Positions 24,621 through 39,600 of a DNA stretch of 64,000 bases are shown piece after piece; the stretch's first letter is position 1; every line of letters starts with the position of its first letter. Source of the stretch: Dendrophyllia cribrosa (lineage: Eukaryota > Cnidaria > Anthozoa > Scleractinia > Dendrophylliidae); NCBI GenBank assembly GCA_024195265.1, contig JAJLRJ010000014.1, positions 22,941,009 through 23,005,008 on the forward strand, written 5' to 3'. A model generated the notes under the pieces. The model did not search any database. It worked only from the letters and a program-made list of their open reading frames with translations, and had not been told where the DNA came from. A program made the position numbers and the translations under genes.

Positions 24621-27600
24621 AGAAAATTTTACAATTTAAGTCCCCAGAAATGGAATTTCCTCTAAGCACAAATTTCCAATAATCTCACTTCCAAAAGTAT
24701 TTGTAGCTTTACGGGGTCATCTTCATTTAAAGCAGTGGGTTCTGTTAAAAAATTAATGAATAAGTGTGCGTTTATTAAAAAAAAACATAGGTGGCCTTAA
24801 AAAGAGCCGTCTCGATTTAGACAGACAAAATGCCGTCGTCTGAAATTTATGAAGAAACAGCCAGACAAAATGGTGCCGTCTGGAATTTATAAAAAAAAAA
24901 ACGGCCAGACAAAATGGCCCTGTCTTGAATTTATGAAAAACACAGCCAGACAAAACGGTGCCGTCTCAGATTTATGAAAAAAAAAAACAAGCGAACCTGC
25001 ACTGTCTTGACCTATCAGCGAAAACCTCACTAAAAAGATTTTATCAAGAGTTCGTTGGAAATTCCTTCTAAAGAGAAACCTAAACAAAGAACTTGCTGCA
25101 AAATAACACAGCTAAGATGAAATAACTATTTCTAGAATGACTAAGTATTTTGTACTGTTTCAGAAAAATAAGTTTTACAGATTTAATTTTGGATATGGAA
25201 TTCACATTTATGGTTTAGCTTGCAAAGAAAGAAAATAAAACTTTCAGCAAGCAACTTTTTTCAACTGATCACCGTGATCATGTTTTCTTGCTTGCTGTTG
25301 GCTTCATGAGGTTGTTGCGAGTCACATATTTGTAGTCTATTTGTAAATTATTTACCTTCAGCTTCTTCTGTTTTCTATTTTTGTTGGGGTTCCGCTGCTC
25401 CAAAGAATTTAGAATTTCATCAGAGAGGCTTGTCGCTTCATTATGATTTAGTATTGATTCTTCTCGAATCCTGCCTGCATTCAGCTTTGCATTTGATAAG
25501 TGACATACAGCATGTGTCTTCTGTCACGCATGATGCATGTGCAGCCAAAGGAGCGAGGGAGTGAAATGATCGGCGTGCAATCCCAGAAAAGAATCAAATT
25601 TATTTCAGTGACTGTTACAACATGTAACATTAATTTACTAGTGAAACCCTTGCAGACATTAAGGGTTATGGGTTCAACTACGAACAGCACAACCAAACAG
25701 CAGTTGCTCATTTTGTCCATGACATATCCACAGCAAATTAGGGTTAAGAATGTGCTTTTTGTTGGTCACAATCACTGGTTATGAATGTCATAATCACTGG
25801 TTATGATTTTTAACTTCTTTTGCAGCTGTACATCCCCAAGCTTGAGTGGCTTTGTGAAAAACAGGGAAAGTTTTTGGTTGTGGTGCATTTGGAGGATCCA
25901 GGAGATGAATTAAATGACGAGGTATTTAGTTTAAAAACATAGCTCTGAATCTCTCACAAGAAACCACCGTTTGCCTTAGAGAGGCGATTGCCTTATATCG
26001 AGTTTAGTTACATATGAACAGGTGAAATTTGTCCAGAACCAGCCAAAAATTGATATTTGCCTTTGAGAGGTGTCCACTTTATAGAGAGTTTAGTTACATA
26101 TCACAAGTGAGATTCAGCCAGAATCAGCCAGTTATTGATGTCTATCTTGGAGAGGTGTCCATCTTACAGGGGTCTTTATCTTAAGAAATTTTACTGTATA
26201 CATGAGATGGTCGCTTATAAGATAGTCTAGACACAGTATTTGACTGAGAAAAGTCTCAAAAATGATTTTTGATTTTGTGGTTCCTTTGAGACAAACTGAG
26301 TCTATACCAGCACAGATGTGATGGTAGATCTGGGATGCTATAAGCCACTATAGTGGGCATCATGGATACAGTGGTAGCAGACATTACCCCTTGACCTACC
26401 CAAAAAAGAAATGGTGAGCCCAAGTATATATATCTGGTGCAAAATTGGATGGAAATCATTGGTGGAGTGTTTATACTGCTGCTTGACTGCTTTGCATTAT
26501 GATGTTGTTTTTTTTAGATCTTCAATTCTTCTTTTCCAAATTTGGCTCTTCACTTAGAAGCCCCTCCCCCCCTTTTTAATTTTTCCAAGCAGTTGCAGTT
26601 GTCTTTTATCCTCAACTCTACTACGCCAGTAGTCTGCTAATATGGTTATCGCTGCATACAGTCAGGGGCAGATTCAGGATTTTTCAAAGGGGGATGGATA
26701 AGTCCTTAGGCTCCTATTTTCTTAACATTGAGATGTAATCAGATTCATTCTTTTATTTTATTTGATATTATTCATATTATTTTTATTTTTAACTCTCTAA
26801 AGAGGGGGGTGGCTAGCCACCCAATCCATCGCCCCTGACAGTTCTACACAAATCTACTCTTGTGTTCTACATTGTATACTCTGCGATACTCTACTTTATT
26901 CTACTCGACTTGTAAGTTCTACTCAACTTCACTCTACACCACTCTTTTCTTCTCTTGTCTACTCTACCCTACACCACTCTATCTCTATTCTGCCACTCCA
27001 CTCGACTCTACTCAACTCAAATCAACTTGACTGACTGGATTTTTGTCCTCTACATGTGCATTCTGAATATCTATTTCCTCCCAAAAATACCCAAAAAATC
27101 ACCCAAAAATTTACAAAACATCCCACAACATAGATTCATGAGATGAGTGAAGGGTTTTTGGATTGCTTGAAACGTGAACAAGATATTTCCATTAAAGCCA
27201 TGTTATCTGTTGAATAAAATAGTGAAGCAGTTGTAGCTATAACTGAAATCTACAATGTTAAGTAAACCATCATATATATGGTAAGTTGGTTTTTTTTTTC
27301 CTTTTCAGTCATATTATTAGGAGCTAATGTTTATTTCAGTCATATTACTAAGAGCTAATGTTAATTTTTGTTCTTATTTTTGACAACCCGCCTCGATTAG
27401 CTATGCTAACTGCGGGTTGCCAATGTTTTAAAATATTGTTTTATTAATAATGAAATAAAATTGTTGTTGTTGTGTTACGTTGTTATTCTATACTTTGCAA
27501 CGTTACTAGCTATCATCACGAAGGTAATACAACAATAATTTTTGCGACATACTTACTTACCGTGAAATGTCTTGAATACCTTCATTTACTCTACACTCTA

Positions 27601-30600
27601 CTTTACTTTATCGACCCTACTCTACTTCTCTTTACTAGACTCTACTCAACTGTATTTTTCTATGTATACTCTATTCTACTTTACTTTACTCGGACATCGG
27701 ATGTACCCACGCCCAAGTATTAGCAGCCAAAGACAACTGTTTCATCAGTACAGAATATATGGCATTGTGGCCATAGTGCCCAGGTAACATGTTATTTAAT
27801 ATTAAATTTATTACAGTGCTGCTACTGTTACCGGGGCCACCTAGAGAAAGTTAACCAATCACAAAGCTGAGCGGGAACAATAGATTCCAAAAGTTTTGAC
27901 TTGAATAATGAAATGTCGAGTACAGAACAATGAAATTTTAACTTTAAAATGTTGGAATCTATTGTTCCCATTCTGCTTTGTGATTGGTTAACTTTGTCGA
28001 GGTGGCCCTAGTAACAGTAGCAGCACTGTAAGTATGGTAGTTCCTTTCCCTAAAATTGTTCCATTGAATGTTTTTTTTTTGTCATTTGTAGGAGTTAGAA
28101 GCAAGAGTTCAGCTTAGAAGTAATCAAATCAAACTCAGCAAGGTCTTCGTTGCATTCTTGGGTGGAAAATCAAACAGGTTGGAATAATGTTTGCAGATAT
28201 ATTAAAATTATTAAAAATATATATTATTATTGTTTGCAAATATATTAATCATGTAATTTATGTAAATTTATGTAATTTTTTAGTTTGCAAATTTCATTCC
28301 ATTTGGTTTTCATTTTATAAAAGAAAAATGTTCTGGCTGAAAGAAGAACCCATGCCAAATTTTCATGATTGCTAATAAAACTTGACCCTCTGTGCCTTTT
28401 TGTATAAGGGTTGTAGGAAGGCAAGACAGAGATATGCCAGAGTGCCTTATCTTTTTGGCAGGCGCCTGCATGATATGTCAAAATGTAAAGAAATTTATGT
28501 AAAATTAAACTCTGAGCCAATCAAGGTATTGGGAGTAGGTGCTGTTAAGGGGGGGTGGGGGGGGGGGGGGGGAATTTTAAGAAAATTAGAAGAAAGAAAA
28601 TGATTTTTGGAACACCAACAGACAGTTGGTACCCACACAAGACCACCTCAGTTGCTAGTGGACTAACTTGGTGTCCCTCTATTAATTATTAACTACAAAT
28701 TCTAATTTAAAAACTTCACTAAATCTTCAATATTTCTTATTTCTCTAAATTTTACAAATCCTTTGAAAGAAACTATTTCCTCCCAAAAATACCCAAAAAA
28801 TCACCCAAAAATTTACAAAACATCCCACAACATAGATTCATGAGATGAGTGAAGGGTTTTTGGATTGCTTGAAACGTGAACGAGATATTTCCATTAAAGC
28901 CATGTTAAGTGCCGGAAAAATGGCATTCAGGTAGACTCCCGCCTTAGGTAGCAAAAGGGGAGGACAGCAAACTCCTCAACAGCAGGTTTCTATGGCTATT
29001 ACCCAGTCACAACCCACCTCCAGGCACCTGTCAACACAACACTGAAGTAGTGTTGTGAAAGATATACTTACCAAGGATACTTACGTGGGAGGGGAACCAA
29101 ATACTGAAGGTGGTGCCCCTGGAACCCCCCACATATCTTGATGGTTAAACCACTGACCAGCATTGGCTAGATTTTAACTTTGCCTAAATTTCATTTAGCC
29201 ATATTTTTTAAAATAATTAATGTCTACAAATATATTTAAAAAAAATATGTAAATAGGAGTAAATTTAATATGTAAATGGTGGTAAATTTATAGTTGCAAA
29301 TTTCATTCCCTTTCTTTTGCTGCATGCATGAATAGAGCACTGCTTAATTAATTTTTTTTGTAATTGTCAGGTTCACATATGAAGAATATAACCAGGCTCA
29401 TTTGAGCTGCCCTGGTAAATGTCATGGCATTTTCTGTTTCAAGGATCCTGACTGGGATGAGTACGTAAACATTTAGATAAAAGTTGTGTGAATTAAACTG
29501 TCACAAATGAACTGTAACTGCTTTTGTTTGCTGTAAAGAACCAACCTTATGACAGTAAATTCTTGGCTTTCTTGTTTGTTGTCTTTTTTTTCCTATAATT
29601 AACAACTGCATTGCTATATGGTGGTTGGATGTGTAGAGAATCCAGGGGCTTCCATTGTTGGCCAGCCAGCCCTTAGACCAAGTACCACTCCCATGGTTAA
29701 TAATCCCCACAATCCGGCCATGATCCCTTGCGCAAGACTTCCAGACACTCATCAGACCAAACAGACAGTGGAGAGAAAAACAAGGTGGGAGGGAGGGGTG
29801 GGCAAAAAACACTGTGAGGAGCCCTAAAGTATGCCGTGGATGAAATATGCTACAATGTGACTGTCATGTCCCGCCTGTGCATGCTCTGTAGACTTGAGTT
29901 GCTGACCACTAAACAGTGTAGTATCACAAACATTTTTCTAAACTCATGCTTGTTTGTTGTTGTTTGTTTCAGCAATCCATCTCTAAAAGATGAAAGTATT
30001 TATCTGGCTGAACAATTAAAAACAGAGATTAGAAAAACAGAGAACATGATGGTCAGTTCATTTCATGATTTACTTGTTTTAGAATAACAAGAAATAGTGA
30101 CAACGTTTTATAATGCTGTTGGTACTAGAAATACAGAAATACTTTTTCTTGCTACAATATAGTTATTGTAGGGCATGTGTCCTTTTAGACCTTCATTTAA
30201 TTGGTTGTACCTCTGCCATTTTGGAGTTTTTAACTTTCGTTCAAGGGCTTAGCACTTGCTTGAAGGACTATTTTAGCCAAAAAAATTTGTTACTTTTTAT
30301 GAATAATGCTTATAGTTAAAGTACCAGTTGACAGTCCTGGGTAGAAAGCATTCGTTTACAATGCTAATAACAGCTATCATTTTTTTGTAATTTTCACTTA
30401 TGAATTTTGTTTTATCTAATTTATTTTGTAAAAAGCTTCAAGACTATGTTAGATGTATTTTTAAGAACATTTTATTATTTTTAATGCTAATGAGAATATT
30501 ATTGATTGTTGTAGCTGTTTGACAACTATGAAACTGCAGAGAAAGGTGCAGAGCTTGCAAACCAAGAGCTAAAGAAGTTCATAATTAAGGTCAGAATATC

Positions 30601-33600
30601 CAGTACAGTCCTCTTTGATTGCTTTAATTACCTCATGCAGATTAAACTTTTTTCCAGACAAAATCTCAATTCCCCTTACTAGTTACCATACAGTTACTTC
30701 AATGCAAGCACATAGAATTTGTTTAGGAACGCTACTAGCAGTAATCACAGATCATGGAGACGCGTTCGAAGGAATTTCCGGCGGAAATGAGCCCCTGAAA
30801 AAAAAAACAATAGGGGCGGCCATTTGGAAGACCGTCTACCAAAAAATCTCAAATTTTACTGCACATAAACCACAGGACAACCAACACGAAATTAGGATTG
30901 CGTTCTTCGAACGCGATAAGCTTAATTAACCCTTTAAGCCCTAAGAGTGATCAGCATCAAATTTCTCCTTGTAATATTAATGCCTTATCAATCAAAAAGG
31001 TCATGAGAATTAAAGACATGATTACACAGGATGAGTTCTCTTGATATCCAAACAATTTCTTCCCACTACTTCTATAGGAAATGTATAGGACTAGAGGGGG
31101 TGGGGGGGGGCGGGGGTACTCTTATAATAATTATATAAGCTATACGGGTATGTATAGTTTAGTCTGGGCTAAGGTATACAAATAAGAGGGTTTTGGTCTA
31201 TAATAAGGTATTATTTACCAGGAAATTGATCAGTGGCATGAAGATAGAGTTTCTGAAAAAGTGCAAATCTGGGATAGGGCATTTTTGGTGGCTAGTCTGC
31301 AATAGGGTTGCAAAATGTATCTGAACATGGTCTGGTATAGGGTAAGTGTGGTGATGGCCGATAAACACACGGATAAACACAGATAAACTCAACAGAATTT
31401 AATCAACTTCAAATGAGCACGCCATGCTACAAGACCATGATTCCTAGCAAACCCTGACTTCATATAGTAGTCACGAAATGTCTCTTAAAGGCAAAATGCT
31501 ACAGTAAAGGGTTTCAGAGTCCCAGCGGCACATGCCCACCCAAACATATACATATAGTTTTCATGGGCAAAACAACTTTCTCAAAGACTATTTGTCTGGG
31601 ACTGTAGCAACGACAATAGTGCCATGGCTATCAGCCAGTGTGTTACCTCTAAATGCTCACCACACTGTAACTCATCAACAGGAGCTTAAATTGTCAGATG
31701 ACCAGCTCACACCAAGAGATTACTTACTGCCTGATGGGTCATTATGGGATGCTGCAGATGACTGGGAACAAGTTGAAGCATTAAAAGCAGCAGCAGAATG
31801 CTCCTGTGAAATAGGACTCAGCAAAGTAAGTTCACTGTGTTGAAATTGGACTTGAAATTTACTGAGTTGATCCAAACTGTTTTCACATTGGGGAGTGCAT
31901 TCACTCATCAGGCCATTACATAAATTCACTGCATTGAAATTGGACTCAGCAAAGTAAGTTCACTGCATTGAAATGGCACTCAGCAAAGTAAATTCACTGT
32001 GTTGAAATTGGACTCAGCAAAGTAAGTTCACTGTGTCGTAACTGGACTCAGCAAAGTAAATTCACTGTGTTGAAATTAGACTCAGCAAAGTAAATTCACT
32101 GCGTCGAAATTGGACTTGACTAAGTAAATTCAGTGAGTTGCTCCAAACTGTTTTCACATTGGGGAGTGCATTCACTCATCAGGCCATGACATCCTTTCAA
32201 TTTGCTATCTGTTTGGGCAGCCTGTGTAGTTGCACACGAGCCACAGGTGTCCACTTAGCCAGAGCTTAACCCATTTTCTTTAGCATGAAGCAACCCCCTG
32301 GATGGGCTGCTAGTCCATCACAGGGTTACCCCCAGCATTTTGTTGGCAGTACCCATTTATACACTTGGGTGGAGAGAGACAACGTGGAGCAAAGTTTCTT
32401 GTCTCAGGAAACAACACGACGGCTGAGACCAGGCCTCGAACCACCGACCTTGAGATCTTAAATCCACCATGCTAACCAATGCACCATTGTGCTGCCACAT
32501 TGCCAGCATGTAGTCAAGAATTTCTATAAATAGAAATAGCCTTGAAACAGAAATGGAAATAGCCCCGAATAGCCCTTGCTAATTGCGGGCACAAGCTTTG
32601 TAAACCTATACTTCACTTGAAATAAAACTTGTTGTTGTTGTTGTATTTCAAAACCTTGTTATTCTGACCACCCTGTTAATATGCCCAACATTTTTATGGC
32701 CCGTCATTGGTTGGTTAACAGGGTTTGACTGTCTGCATTTCTGTCTGTACAATCCTGTATTAATTACTTCTGTGTCTTTATCAGTTCTACAGTGACCTCA
32801 ATGAGCATGTGTCAAGTGCAGGACTGAAAGCACCAATGCTTGTTAAGGGTGATGCTGGATTTGGAAAGTCACTTCTCCTGGCAAAATGGTTGGTGTTTGA
32901 TAAATAATTTTAATAATAGCCTTCCTAGTTTGTGCTTTACCATATAAACTCTATCAAAAATCTCTGGCTCTGCCTCTTTAAATCTCCCACTCAGGAGAAA
33001 GCTTCGTTATTTTCAAACTTGTTTGAAAGCAGTGTACATGGAGTCGGGATCAACTGGAACTGGAAAAAACAATAATTATTGAGTTGTTACAAACTTTTTG
33101 TCATTTTTATTTCAGGATAGCTTTGCAGCAAAGCAGCTTGTCAGGGAGATTAGTTCTTTATCACTTTGTGGGATCATCCTCTTCCTCTAGTGCTGATCCA
33201 ATTCTGATGCTGCGCAGGTTTACCATTCAGGTATCACAGTGTTAGCTATTGAACCGTTTAAAAAAATACATAACAGTAGTGTCCTTCCCAAAGGTGTAAC
33301 AAAACCAAAGTCTGATTGTCTGGGACAATTAAATCTTGACATGACTTGTGGACAAGCACACTTGAATAATATCTGACGTACCAATTGAGCCAAGATTGAT
33401 AAATAAAGATTGTAAATTTTAATTTGGTAATGGAATAAGAAAGATGTAATGTTCATTGTGTCACCAGTATGGTGTTAACCCTGAACTCCCAAGAGTGCCA
33501 AACATCAAAATTCAAGAAAATTCCCAAAATTCATTTTGTAAAATATTGAAAAACAAATGGTACCATGCAAAAGTACCGCCAAAGAGGTTTCATTTGAATG

Positions 33601-36600
33601 GTCACACCATAGGATTTTGTCCACAGACTCGAAAGTTAGAACTATACCACATGTCTCCATAACTGACTCTGGGAGTGAAAGGGTTAAAGAAAAAATCTGA
33701 GTCCATGGTGGGAATCAAACCTACTACCTACTGCACACCGGTCGGATGCTCGAACCACTGAGTTACAAGAGACTCGTGGCATTAGCTTGGCTATTTACTG
33801 CGATCCTCAATGACCAAAGAATCATGTGTGGTGATAAATAAAGAAAGATGGTCAATTTTAAGCTTGGTAATGAAGTTAGAAAGATGTAGTAATTGAAGCG
33901 TCCGGAGCATTACCAACCTATGTCGAATTTCAGACCTGTTTTTGTCTTTTCGCGCTTATTTTGCCTCATTTTTGGCATGTGACCTACAAATTAACTTCAA
34001 AACATCGTTCAGAAATTTGTATGCTGGTTTTCCCGTCATTTTAGAGAAAAAAACGTATATAAAAAGTGAAATTAACTAAACTAAACTACCTGAAGAAAGA
34101 TGAGTTCTGGCCCTCTAGTGATTTGACCGTACATCCCAGCGTAGTTCCTTCCAAAACTGTACGAAACGTGCTCCAAAACGACGCCATTAAAAGCAGATTG
34201 GCCGTGAGACTATGCGACCGCAATGCTCTTGACCAGTGCCAACAACCTGGACAAAAATACCGCTATTTACGCGCGCCTGGCTCACTTATTGATCGCGAGT
34301 TCGCTTCGGTTAACACATCGTCCGTAGCGTGTGTATGTTTGAGGCCCGTCCGGTGATGGAAGGACATCATTAAGTCCTGAAATCTGTAAGTCTCTAGAAC
34401 CTCTCAAAGAAACGAGTCGTGTTTCTTGTCCCACCTTGTGTCTAAATCACCATTTCGCGCTCGAGGTGAAAATAGACGTTGGTTGGCAAGACGGAGCCGG
34501 CGGGAAAGTCTGAAATCACTTCGGATCAGAAAAGGGGCAGTATTGTGAGTTGTGGCCCATTTGCCATCCCGTGCCGTAGTCGAAATGCCCGATATCCGAA
34601 GTGCTTCGAGACTTATAATATTTTCCGTATTTTGTTTCGTTGGGCATTCCGTGCTCGATGTCGCCATTGGTATCCCGACATGCTTTGCGACACCTTTGCT
34701 GACCATCGGCGATAAAAATGAAGCGATTTTGAGGGAATGAACTTTGGGATAAATTTTTCTTGAGTGGGATTTAGCAGCACGGGCTCAAACTTGGCCATCT
34801 GAAGTGAAAAAACCCCGGCATAAAATCGAGAAATTCGGGTAAACTTTGGGATTCATTTTCTCGAGTGGGATTCAACGGAAAGACAGGGAGTTTAGTTAAT
34901 TTTTGTTTTTTTGCATACGTTATTTCTCTAAAACGACGGAAACTACAGCATAAAAAATTCTGAACAATGTTTTGCAATTAATTTGTAGATTACATGCCAA
35001 AAATAAGGCAAAATGAGCACGAAAAAAAAAGGTCTCAAATTCGACATAGGTTGGACATGCTCCGACGTCTTCAATTATTGTGTCATGAGCGTGACAAAGA
35101 CAAAATCTAAGTCCCTGATGCCATCTGCCAAACGTAACAAAAAGTTTTTTTTTTTTGATTGATAGTTAATGAGGCAGTTGGCATCATCCCGTACAGTGTC
35201 ATGTGATCCAGCTCAGTTAGAGGAGGAGTTTCCGCGATGGCTGGAAAGAGCTGCGTCAAAAATCCATGGTGGCGTTACACTTGTGATTGACTCAGCGGAC
35301 AAATTACAGGGAGCTACGAGTCACATGCAGTGGGTATTAGACCCCCTGCCTGTCGGCGCAAGAGTTATTTTATCAGCTGCAGAAATCACCTGTCCTTACG
35401 CATGGAGGTAAAAATCTTGAAAGATTCATGAGTGAAGTTTCCCACAGAAGCCTTAGTCAGATGGTCCAAGGTCACGTGCACTCAACTCCCTCCTCTCCCC
35501 GTCTGATATCCTTTGTGTGATGGCTTGTTCTTGACGTCACCTGACCATTAAAGACTTCCACCAATCACAGTGGTTGTTAGATGGCATTTTCTCCATCGAA
35601 CAGTCATATGGCATCAAGAACAAGCCCTCAAACAAAGGACATCAGATGTGGAGAGGAGAGAGGAGAGAGTTAAGTGTGAGCAAATGTCTGACCATCTGAG
35701 AATCAGGCTACAGCTTAAGTGGTATGGAGTAGCTTAAGTAATGGTCCTAGTAAGAACTAGGCAGCCTAACGGCAAGGAATGCAGAAAGGTGTTAACTGTG
35801 ATATTGTTGAAAACGTCCACCTCATTGGCTAAAACGTAAAAATCTACCATCACTTTAAAACCATGTAGTGCATTTATTTCTCTCTAGTTTACTAATTGGT
35901 TCCCTTTTAGTGGAAACTATTCTGAGTTTTAATGCAACCAAAATTCTATGTGGGAAACATGTAAAATTAGAAGCCTTTCTTGGCCATTGTTTTGGAGTTT
36001 CACGATTGGATGAAATCTTTTACCACAAAAGAAACATCACTTTAAAATAAAGTTCCAGTACATTTTATTTAAAAAACATGTTGTCCATAGGTTGATGTAT
36101 TCTCAGTAAGAAAAAACCAAACAATCTTATGTAGGGAAAGCGAAATGCCGTGGAACAATAGAGCATTGCCTTGTTCTTACACCCATTGTTACTTAAAGCA
36201 TAATTTTGCCCCCCTTCCCAACCCCCCTACCCCACCAAGATGGAATGCCAGACCATTGTAATTAGTTTCCCTTAGCATAAAAATTGAACTGGTTTTAAAA
36301 TGTTAAAACCAAAGAAAAAATTAAAGCACAACATAAATATTAACACACAGCATTCGTTTTTGAATTTCTTGACAGACATTGGTCTTCACTAGAACTTGGT
36401 CCTGTGGATCTCAAAGGAAGTGCTGAGTTGTTGCTGTCATCGTTAAGTCATCATGGACAAAATATTCCCCAAGAACAGGTGTGTTGCACTTGTGATTAGT
36501 TGACACTCCAAGACCTGGCATGGTAGTTTAGTCATCCTCATCATCATCTGTTTGAGCGTGCTCAGATGCTTTTGACTAACCTCTGCCAGTCTTTGTGCTG

Positions 36601-39600
36601 ATCCATAGCATTAGGAAGCTTGTGTCTAGTCATTCCAGTGTCGGTCTCCAACTGGTTAATATATTAAGTTCTTGCTGGTCGCCCCCTTTATTTTTTACTA
36701 TGACTTGGGTCCCAGAAGAGAACCTTGAGATTGGTGGTTTAAGTGTGGGGTGGGGGTGTGCCGCTGTGACTCTGAAACTCTTACCCTGTACCAGACCATG
36801 CCCATGTTCAGCTGATTTTGCAACCCTATACTAGACTAAACACCAAAAATGCCTACCCTATTCCAGACTTGCTATTCTCAGAACTCTTTCTCTTCCAAGT
36901 TTTCAATTCCCATTCTAGACTTAATTCTTCATACCACTGATCAGTTTCTGAATGGTCTTTCTCCTTTAACCCACATGTAGGTGTATAACCCTTTAACTCC
37001 CAAGAGTGCCAAATACCAAAATACAAGAAAAATCCCAAATTTCATTTTGTAAAATATTGAAAAACAAATTGTACCTTGCAAAAGTATTGCCGAAGAGGTT
37101 TCAATTGAATGGTCACACCATAGGATTTCATCCACAGACTGAAAAGTTAGAACTACACTACATGTCTCCATAATAATTGACTCTGGGAGTGAAAGGGATA
37201 ATTGAAGGGGTGGGGGCATAGAAGCCTGCGTCAAAGTTTTCACTCAAATGTGTTTTTCGAGCCAAAATAAAAAGCATTCTGTTGCTAAAATATTATGGCT
37301 TGTTAACATTAGCTGGAGTAAAAGACCATAACATCCCGTGCTCTTGGAAAGAAAAATGTTTTAATCTGAAGAGTCTTGTACATGTAGCATACTTTGTAGC
37401 CAAAATGGAGTTTGTATTTTTTGGGTGAATATTCAGGATCTTTTAGGCTGGTTGGCTCTATTTTAAATTTAGTTTATTCATGAACCTGTCATAACTTTTA
37501 ATTAATAGCAAGAGACACAATTTGTGAGTGAAATGTTTCAAAATTTGACATTTGTGACCCCTGTTTGACCACAGCCCCTTCTCATGACTTCTTTTCAGGT
37601 GAATAAAATGCTGGAGAAGTCCTCCTCTGAAGGCAGATATAATCCACGATTTTTATCCCTACTGGCTGCAGAATTGGCAGAGTAAGTTCTTTTTTTTTTC
37701 ATAAGATAATAAATCATTATCATCAAACGGGTGTTTTGCTAACCAACTATTATTGCATTCAACGATAGGAGAATGCTCTCTAATCTTGTGAAGGCAGCCT
37801 CATTTTTGAGATTTGGGTTGACACCAAAACACCCACACGTTCTTCTCGGCTGAAAACTGGTACCCACTCTCCAGGCCTTGCTTTCAATCTGGTGCTTAGA
37901 CTACCCCCCGCTCCCCCCTCCCTGCCCGGGATTGAACGCACTCTTGTTATCTGTGATTACTACTAGTTAATGTCGCAGTTCCAATTTAAAACACTGAAAG
38001 AAGACCTTTCAGAATGCACTACAGCTAATGAGTGAGACTTTGGACTCGAACTAGAGCTTTTATAGCCAGACATATGTCTTGACCACGGCCAATGGAGATT
38101 TGCATACCATAGTAAGTAATGAATTCATGTAGCGCTCAAATAGACATGAATGGGAGTATTTATAGTACTAGCCATACAGAACGGATGATATAAATGTACT
38201 TGACAGTGATGTAACAGGGCTAGGTGAATGACCATTGTACTCCATTGTACATTGGCGACAATAAAGGCTTGTACATTGCGAACATCTGCGTAACACGAGT
38301 TATGTATCAACAATAACAACCCAACGGGGGCCTAGAGCGTCACGCTCCATTAACTGCGCTTTACAGTTCAACAGTAAAGCTTTATTTATTTATTTATGAT
38401 TTTGATAGTACTCAAGATATTTTCTTGTTGGATTTTGTCAGATGTAAAGATAGGAAAGCTCTGTTGGACTACTCTGCAGTTTGCTTGTCGAAAAAGGTAA
38501 TAAAAACTAAAACAAAAAAAAATTACATGTAGTAGTTGTCAATCATTGGCTAGCTAGTGTCTGGGGCATTTTTTTTTCAAAATAGAATTAATAAAGTTAT
38601 TTTAGGATACATTAACATGACACAAAAAAGAAAATTAAAATGTAATTCATTGATCAGTTAACACACCAAGAAAGGTCATATGAGGTTGGGGTTTTTAATT
38701 AGCTTATTAAAAAGCAAATCAACTATCGAGGAAACGCAGGAAGAATATCAAGAAGATGAAACAGTGAATCCTACTTTACTTTGGGACATGATTAAACTAA
38801 AGGTGCGTGAAAAATCACTTAAATATTCCGCGGACAAAAAACGTAAAACTAATAATAGAGAAACAAGCTTAGAAAAAAAAATCTTCATACTAGAAAAGGA
38901 GCTGGAAAATCCAATTTTAGAAGAAATACAAAAGAAAGATATAATTGAAAACCTTGAATTCTCAAAAAGGGAATTAGAAGAAATTGTTAGAGTGCGCACC
39001 AAAGGGGCTATCTTAAGATCAAAGACTAAATGGTATAACGAAGGTGAAAAGAATACATCTTATTTTCTCAATTTAGAAAAAAGGCACTTTAAACTCAACA
39101 CGATAACTCAGCTTAAAACAAGCGATGATACCTTTATTACTTCGGACAAAGACATTCTTATTACTTGTGAAACGTTTTATCGGGATTTATACAAGACACG
39201 AAAGCCTATTAACGGAGAATGTGAATTCTTTGAGAACGTAAACACAAAGAAGTTAGATCCATTTGAAGCCAGTTTCTGTGAAGGGCTCTTAAGTAAACAA
39301 GAATGTTTTGAGGCTTTAAAAGACATGGAACCAGAAAAATCTCCTGGTAGCAACGGACTTCCCGCTGATTTCTATAAAATGTTTTGGAACGGGTTAGCCA
39401 GTCCGCTGTTAAAGGCACTCAATTATGCATACGAAGCAGGTAACCTTTCGATCACTCAAAAGCGTGGAATCATTAAACTAATCCCTAAGAAAGATTCTGA
39501 CCCACATCTGATAAAAAACTGGAGACCATTAACACTTTTAAACTGCGATTATAAGATAGCAACGAAAGCTATAGCAAACCGTTTGAAGAAAGTGATTCCA

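Noticed and set aside
32430..32500. Possible tRNA gene on the minus strand
   Set aside because: Box A and B are present, but I could not form a convincing acceptor stem and anticodon arm; a SINE head explains it better. The same applies to 33700-33790, 52205-52385 and 61133-61255.
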